From: Ampelomyces quisqualis
Taxonomy: Eukaryota; Ascomycota; Dothideomycetes; Pleosporales; Phaeosphaeriaceae
Reading direction: 5' to 3'
Assembly (NCBI GenBank): GCA_018398575.1
Contig: JAGTXZ010000005.1
Location: 3,100,001 to 3,164,000 of the forward strand
DNA length: 64,000 nucleotides
The translations under genes and the position numbers were made by a program. Of this stretch, positions 58,460-64,000 are shown one piece after another. Under the pieces are notes generated by a model. That model did no database searches. It had not been told where the DNA came from and was given only the letters and a program-made list of their open reading frames with translations. Numbering within the stretch: the stretch's first letter is position 1; each line of letters starts with the position of its first letter.

Positions 58460-59727
58460 ATGCGACCGGAGGAGCAGCCCGAGGCTCCCAGTTTGCCATG
58501 GCGGGCAGGGTCCACGTTCGTTATGGGCGCCGTGGGACTGCTATGCAAAGGCTTTCTGTCCGGCCTGAGCAAGGTGGAAACCCATGGAATGGAAGATTTC
58601 TTGAAGCTCTTGGATGAGCGAGAAGACGTCGACAGGCGGAAAAGAGGGCTGATCACTGGTATGCGAAAATGGAGCGAATAAGCCGGCCGTCTAACACTAG
58701 CTAGTTTCAAACCACATCTCTGTGTACGTACGTTCAGACGCTGAGGCGCTCTCACGCGTCTTGAGGATCGTGCTCACACACGATGCAGACTGGATGATCC
58801 GATACTATGGGGCGTATTGCCCATGAGCTACATTTTCAACCCCGATAATCATCGCTGGGGACTTGGAAGCTACGATTTATGCTTCACGAACAAGTACGGT
58901 CCCGACAGCTTGCTCCATGTGCCGGCTAACAAGCAGGCAGAGGACTATCCAGCTTCTTCACTTTCGGGCAGGTCCTCCCTACCCATCGACGTATGCATTC
59001 GCCATTTGGTGGCCTCTTCCAGCCAACCGTTACGCAGGCGATTCGTCTGCTGTCGCGCGGCCCGTTCCTACACGAGAACGAGCGCCCTGCGAAGCCCAGC
59101 ACGTCGCTCAGCAGTCCCGATGTCAGTGATCCGTTCAGCGGCGGCCACCTCACCTTCTCGACGAATGGGCAAGACACGTTCCCCGCGCCCTCAGCATACC
59201 GCAGCCGGCGGCACGCGTGGGTCCACATCTTCCCTGAAGGCATGATCCATCAGTCGGAGGAGAGAGTGATGCGCTACTTCAAATGGGGCGTATCACGGCT
59301 CATCCTGGAGAGCGAACCGACGCCTGACATTGTGCCCATGTTTATTGAGGGGTTCGACGACATGATGCACGAAACGCGCGAGTTTCCTCGCTTCATTCCA
59401 CGGCCGTTCAAGAAGGTGAGGGTCACGTTTGGGGAGAAGCTGGACGGCGACGAGGTGTTTGGCGACTTGCGGCGGAAGTGGAAGCAGATGCGCGCAGAGG
59501 AGGAGCAGGGTGGGGCGCAACTCGAGGTTGGGGTGCTGAACGACAGGCTCAAGTACTCTGACGACGCCGTCAGACTGCGCAAGGAGTGCAGCAGGCGGAT
59601 GCGCCAGGCCGTGCTGGACGTCAGACGGCTGCGCGGGTACCCTGAAGATGAGGCGCAGAGCGGCCTAGCGGAGACGTGGTTGCGCGAGGGGCCAGGAAGA
59701 GAGGGACGGAACGATCATGGTAGGTAG
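58460..59727 (+). CDS. TAZ1: Tafazzin, monolysocardiolipin acyltransferase
   Basis: Four exons, 58460-58658, 58705-58723, 58789-58893 and 58941-59727, give 369 residues; exon 2 is only 19 nt. The spliced reading SLPWRAGSTFVMG, ITVSNHISVLDDPILWGVLP, NPDNHRWGLGSYDLCFTNK, GLSSFFTFGQVLPTHR and HSPFGGLFQPTVTQAIRLL is continuous tafazzin. H70-x4-D75 (NHISVLDD) is the acyltransferase motif. FPEGMIHQ and RYFKWGVSRLILES follow. Tafazzin remodels cardiolipin acyl chains at mitochondrial membranes. An in-frame ATG at 58,352 would add 36 residues unlike the family start, so 58,460 is preferred. Intron branch sites (CTAAC) and conserved codons across all three junctions support the model. Confidence 0.88.
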
Positions 59728-59991
59728 CATGGCCAAGGAGGCGTGATTGCAGCTATGGACTACCTAGTACCGAGTATGCTACGGGAAAGCGCGCAAGACG
59801 ATCGTGTCAGATTAGATCAAGTAATTCACCGTCAGCGACAGCCCGTGCCGCCGCGCCGATCAACCACGGAACCCCCAGGCGTGGGCGCGGGGGCGGGTTT
59901 CGTCGTTGCGCGGCGGACACGGGGCCCGCCATGTTTGTAGGCGATGGCGGAGTGTCTCGGGGGTGCTCGTGTCGTCATCCACTGCTTGCGC

Positions 59992-60060
59992 GCCCATGCA
60001 CGGCCGGGCGCAGACACGAGGGAGTGCGCGGCGGGTGGTGGGTGTGAAGGGGGAGGGGGA
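59992..60060 (+). repeat. Direct repeat, copy A
   Basis: Begins GCCCATGCACGGCCGGGCGC and ends in GGTGTGAAGGGGGAGGGG. It is nearly identical to 60,314-60,384, which has an extra CAG triplet. Confidence 0.8.
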
Positions 60061-60083
60061 GACGGAGGGGCTAGAGATGAGCT

Positions 60084-60300
60084 CTTATGATACAGTATCG
60101 AGTACAGTTACGATACGATACAACAAGCGAATGTATCCAACAGGGGGTGCACAGATACACGGGTAGCATGTGACCTGGACAGTGACCTATTGAGAGGGGG
60201 CAAGCCTATCTGTTTATGGTCAGCGTTACGATACATTGTATCGTATCACTTGAATACGGTATACGATACGATACGGAATACACAAGATTTTGGGCTCGGT
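60084..60300. repeat. GATAC-rich inverted-repeat segment
   Basis: Contains repeated TACGATACGATAC phrases on the left (about 60,108-60,124) and TTGTATCGTAT plus further GATAC copies on the right (60,234-60,280), in opposite orientation. It sits exactly between the two direct repeats. Confidence 0.55.
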
Positions 60301-60313
60301 TACGATATCGACC

Positions 60314-60384
60314 GCCCATGCACGGCCGGGCGCAGCAGACGCGAGGGAGTGCGCGGCGGGTGGTGGGTGTGAAGGGGGAGGGGA
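60314..60384 (+). repeat. Direct repeat, copy B
   Basis: Second copy of the segment at 59,992-60,060, about 320 bp downstream and about 145 bp before the NC2-alpha start codon. Confidence 0.8.
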
Positions 60385-60527
60385 GGGGTGAAGGGAAGGG
60401 CGGCGTCGGGCGGAGTTTTGTCGCAGATGCTTGGCAGGGTGCGTGCCTGGCGTGTCTCCTCGCGTCTCCTCGCCGCTCCCTCGCCCACACGCCGCTCCCA
60501 CCCACGCCGCTCCCACCTCCGCCGGCC

Positions 60528-61094
60528 ATGTCTCGCGCCGCGCCCCCCGAGGAGAGCATGCCGGATGCACCCTACATGCCCGACGAGCCAGCATCGCTGG
60601 GCAAGCTGCCTGCCACAGCCAATGGCACCGGTGGGGGCGCATCGACGCTGCCGCCCAACGTCGCCCACATCGTCATCAAGAACCACTTCCCCGTCGCGCG
60701 CATAAAACGCATCATGCAGGCCGACGACGATGTGGGCAAGGTCGCACAGGTGACGCCTGTCGTGGTTTGTACGCGCCTCCCGCCCCCGGCCCCCGCCCCG
60801 TGGCCCCCGCCCGACTGACGCGCCCCAGCCAAAGCCCTCGAGCTCTTCATGATCTCCCTCGTCACCAGGGCCGCCGCCGAAGCCCGGGCCCGCAACTCCA
60901 AACGCGTCAACACGCTGCACCTCAAGCAAGCCATCACCAACAACGACCAGTTCGACTTCCTCAACGACATCGTCTCCAAGGTCGCCGACGCGCCCGAGAA
61001 GAGCGAGACCGACGCCGTCGAGGGCGACGGCGGCAGGAAGAAGAAGACGTCGAGCCGGAGACGGAAGAAGACGGACGACGACGACAGCGTCTGA
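60528..61094 (+). CDS. BUR6: NC2 alpha (Dr1-associated, histone-fold corepressor)
   Basis: Exons 60528-60768 and 60829-61094 (60-bp intron, branch CTGAC) give 168 residues. The histone fold at about residues 50-140 reads HFPVARIKRIMQADDDVGKVAQ, PVVVSKALELFMISLVTRAA and SKRVNTLHLKQAI...FDFLNDIVSKV. That is the CBF/NF-Y-like fold of NC2 alpha (DRAP1, yeast Bur6). It pairs with NC2 beta (Dr1) and binds TBP-DNA to repress or redirect RNA polymerase II initiation. The serine of VVVSKAL is created by the splice junction, which confirms it. The C-terminus is Lys/Arg then Asp-rich (RRRKKTDDDDSV), and similar repeat units continue in the DNA past the stop. Confidence 0.85.
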
Positions 61095-61165
61095 GCCGAA
61101 AGAAGAAGACCAACGACGACGAAGCCTCTGGGCCGGAAGAAGAAGACGGACGACGACGACGACGG
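61016..61165 (+). repeat. Degenerate repeat spanning the NC2-alpha stop codon
   Basis: About three copies of a unit resembling GCCGGAAGAAGAAGACG followed by GACGAC runs. Copies lie before and after the TGA at 61,092-61,094. Such repeats readily change copy number. Confidence 0.6.
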
Positions 61166-61581
61166 TAACAATGAAATAACATCAGCCTTGTTCTGCATCG
61201 CCATACCCGCCGTGCTGCTGAAGTAGTGGCCGGCTCCACGAGCCCATTTTAACTCTCCAGCGTAGCGCCTTATTCGGCCTCACAACGTCGCGACATAACG
61301 CCAAGGCCGTCTTTACCCCGTCACGTGCCCGTCCCCCGTCCACCAACCCGGCTTCCCTTTTTGCCGCACTTTATCCGTCCATCTCCGCAGATCCCCACCT
61401 TCTCCACGCACAATTCATGCACTGGTACCTGCGCTTCCTACACTTCTGCCTCTTCTGTCTTCGTGTTGTTGCTTAGCCCATGCCGCAGCCGCTGCCGCAA
61501 CACTATAAACATGGCGAATCTCCCATGTCGACACACGCTCTCGGTCGACCATGTAGAGCCACCAAAGACAAGTGACTCGCC
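61095..61581. other. Intergenic between NC2-alpha and SGNH genes
   Basis: About 490 bp. The distal part is C/T-rich and probably the SGNH gene promoter and leader. Confidence 0.4.
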
Positions 61582-62982
61582 ATGATCTTCTCAAGACTAG
61601 CAGTGCTGCTCGTTGGCGTCGTGGCTACAGTGCACGCCGGTACGAGTGCAGAACTAAACATGGCAAAACGCGCCATACGCCCCACCCCTTCCCATGGCCA
61701 TTGGTCCGATGCGTGGGCGTCGATGCCTCAGCTCACCGAGCCAGCGAATCTGCCGCCAGCTCCGTTTGTGTGTTTTTCGAATTGTTCCACCGGCCATCTC
61801 TAACCTCGATCCTAGAACCAATCGGGGGCCGTCTTTGTCAACTCGACCATTCGCCAAACACTGTTTGTGACAGCACAGGCGAACCAGATCCGCCTCAAGT
61901 TCTCCAATGTTTTCGGGGGCACCAACTTGCCCATCACAGCCGTCACAGTCGCCCTGTCAGCGAACAACACCGCAGGCATCCACCAGATCCAGCCAAAATC
62001 GGTCCACAAGGTGACCTTTTCCGGGAAGCCCGACATCACCATCCCCAACGGCGCGCTTGCAGTCTCCGATCCCATCAACTTTCCGATCAAGGGGCAACAA
62101 ATTGTCACGGTAACCATCTACCTCGCCGCTGGCCAGACCACAAACAGCATCACGTCGCATCCAGGTTCAAGAACCACAAGCTGGTGGCAATTTGGCAATG
62201 CTGTTGAAGCCGCTCAGCTGGCTGTCACGGATACAAGCACTCAATCCGCAGCCCATTGGTACTTCCTCTCCAGCATCGAGGCATGGGTCCCACCAGAGCA
62301 GGGCTCTTTCCTCATTGTCGGAGATTCCATCACGGACGGTCGTGGCTCGACCAACAACTTGAACAACCGCTGGCCCGATCTGCTCTTCCGACGTCTTCAG
62401 ACCAACCCATCTACCAAGCACATCTCCTTTGGCAACCTTGCAGCAGGTGGTAACCGCATCCTCGCAGACGGTCTCGGACCCAACGCCTTCGGCCGCATCG
62501 ATCGCGACGTCCTCGCTCACCCTAGCGTGAGCTACGCCATGATCTTCGAAGGAGTAAACGACATTGGCACCAGCGCCACCACAAAGGAAGCCCAATCAGC
62601 CATCTACGACTCCCTGACTCAAGCCTACCAGCAAATGGTCGCCCTGATCCACGCACACGGTATCCCTGTGTTTGGTGCAACAATCACACCTTTCAGCGCA
62701 CCGTCCAATTTCACCGGCCAGCCCTACAGCAACCCAGAGCGTGAAATCACGCGCCAGCGCATCAACAGATTCATCCGCGAATCAGGCACATTTGACGCCG
62801 TCGTTGATTTCGACAGGCTGCTCGCTGACCCGACGATGCCGAGCCAACTCAACCCGCTGTACGACAGCGGTGATTACTTGCACCCTGACGTCGTGGGCTA
62901 CCAGTACCTTGCCGATCAGTTCCCCGTGGAGTTGTTTAGCGATTGGAAGCATGAGGCTGATGAGGTTAGTTGGGGACAGTGA
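61582..62982 (+). CDS. Secreted SGNH/GDSL-type esterase
   Basis: Exons 61582-61767 and 61816-62982 (48-bp intron, branch CTAAC) give 450 residues. The signal peptide is MIFSRLAVLLVGVVATVHA. An N-terminal beta-rich part (residues about 60-215) precedes the SGNH domain. Block I is FLIVGDSITDG with Ser233, followed by an NLAAGGNRIL glycine block, GVNDIG with the Asn, and DYLHPDVVGY with Asp415 and His418. These give a complete Ser-Gly-Asn-His set. The two-part layout resembles fungal GDSL-like acyl/carbohydrate esterases. It is probably secreted and removes acyl groups from polysaccharides or lipids; the substrate is unknown. Confidence 0.87.
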
Positions 62983-64000
62983 GTTGTGCATATGCATGTA
63001 TGCGTAGAAGGCTTGATGGATGTGTGTAGTAGTAGTAGTACCACAACCACTTTCAATCCTTCCTTGGGGTTAATATCCAAACCCCCTCTCTCCCTTCGTC
63101 TTTCCCTAAACCCCCAATCTCCCCTAAACCGCAACACCATCACCCTCTTTTGCGTGCCCCACTCCACCCCAGAAAAATCGTTTTCTCAGACCGCGACACC
63201 CTGTGAAATAACCCTGAGCCTGGGAACGAGCGGATAGTGCAAAATCCCTGGCGCCATGGACATATCGGGCAAAACGAAATGGGGGGTTTTTTCCTTCCTC
63301 ATGCCCTGTTGCGCGTGGTTCGGTCATACCGTTACCTTTTCTACGCACGCACGCACGCACGCACTCGATGAGTAGCGTTCCCTTGTTTGCACTGTTCCTT
63401 GCATGTCGAAATTCTAATCAAGGAAAAAAAATATTCAAGCCGTACGGGCAAGCGTTGGGTGGGTAAGTAGCTGGGCTGAGTTTGAACGCAGGGTTATGGC
63501 TGGGTGATGTTAGCGCGAATCGTACGGGGGAGTGTAGGGACGTGTATGTACTGAAAAAAAAATCGTCGGGGGAGGAGAAAGTAGTGGGTTGGTGAGGGAT
63601 GGGGAGGGAAAGGGGAGAGAGGATGGGGGAAGGGCCTTGAGGGCTGGGTTTTGCCGGAGGGGAGGAGGTGGATGGGTTTTGGAGTATATGATGACATGGG
63701 GTCTGGGTATTTATTGAGGGAAGGAAAAGGGGGAGGAAGGAAAGGGGGATTACGGGTCGATTGGGGGAAGTTGTTTGCGGATAAATCCATGTTCACGGCC
63801 TTTAACAAGCACGAGCGCGAGATTGAGAACGAGTGTGAGAAACAGTTGCGTCGCGGTGGGTACTACCGCCAAACGAACGCCACGACTCGCTGGTAAAATC
63901 ACGGTCCTGGGGCTTGGGAAATAGCGTGATCGTTGCAGGGTATGTGCCGCTGAGAGATATCTGCGTGTGCACGCAGGCAGGGGAAATGAAATGGACGAGA
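62983..64000. other. Right-edge intergenic with simple repeats and G-rich strand
   Basis: Holds an ACGC microsatellite (about 63,343-63,363), an AGT run (63,030-63,041) and a plus strand very rich in G/A from about 63,520 to 63,760. A frame ending at 63,896 (MFTAFNKHEREIENECEKQL..., from about 63,789) could be an exon of a gene not otherwise identified. Confidence 0.4.

Larger units (their letters stand above)
59728..60527. other. Intergenic with duplicated segment and inverted repeats
   Basis: 800 bp upstream of the NC2-alpha gene. It contains a ~70-bp direct repeat (59,992-60,060 and 60,314-60,384) and, between the copies, GATAC-rich inverted repeats. No gene is recognised. Confidence 0.55.

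Noticed and set aside
60216..60527. In-frame upstream extension of the NC2-alpha frame
   Set aside because: The sequence lies in the duplicated, low-complexity promoter region; the ATG at 60,528 gives the family-like start.

Overview
The window looks like a chromosome segment of a filamentous ascomycete, probably Pezizomycotina and possibly a Dothideomycete. The evidence is short introns (46-85 bp) with GT..AG ends and CTAAC/CTGAC-type branch points, fungal-specific families (DUF6604-type protein, ascomycete Pex26, a fungal multi-spanning membrane family), and two A+T-rich blocks whose mutations resemble repeat-induced point mutation (RIP). Species was not determined.

Layout. 1-17.4 kb is gene-bearing: a partial FAD/NAD(P)-type oxidoreductase, a secreted astacin-like metalloprotease, an SDR, a type II haloacid-dehalogenase-like protein, a membrane protein of unknown function, a membrane-anchored type B carboxylesterase, a decayed G-patch/RRM locus with an antisense Hsp70-like fragment, and a CCCH zinc-finger/RGG protein. 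17,883-21,787 is a degenerate hAT transposon with terminal inverted repeats and a perfect 8-bp target duplication. 21.9-27.6 kb carries a RING-H2 protein, a DUF6604-type protein and the very-long-chain 3-hydroxyacyl-CoA dehydratase (PHS1).

28,305-48,519 is a 20.2-kb decayed element bounded by CACTG-type inverted repeats and carrying a Plavaka/Tnp2 (CACTA-like) transposase relic. A short inverted-repeat element is inserted in it, and a complete-length Ty3/gypsy chromovirus is inserted inside that short element. A second, better preserved copy of the short element sits inside the hAT transposon.

49-64 kb is gene-dense and mostly housekeeping: pex26 and a PARN/CAF1-type RNase share a divergent promoter with three tandem E-box repeats; then a secreted GH18 chitinase, a NOSIP-type U-box/RING protein divergent from tafazzin (TAZ1), the NC2-alpha/Bur6 histone-fold corepressor, and a secreted SGNH/GDSL hydrolase.

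The genes do not form a single pathway. Secreted hydrolases (astacin, chitinase, SGNH esterase) and lipid/organelle functions (PHS1, TAZ1, PEX26) recur, but without visible clustering. The most unusual content is the nested transposon block and its context-specific decay: YpCpR sites appear almost absent, including TGA, while TAA/TAG abound.
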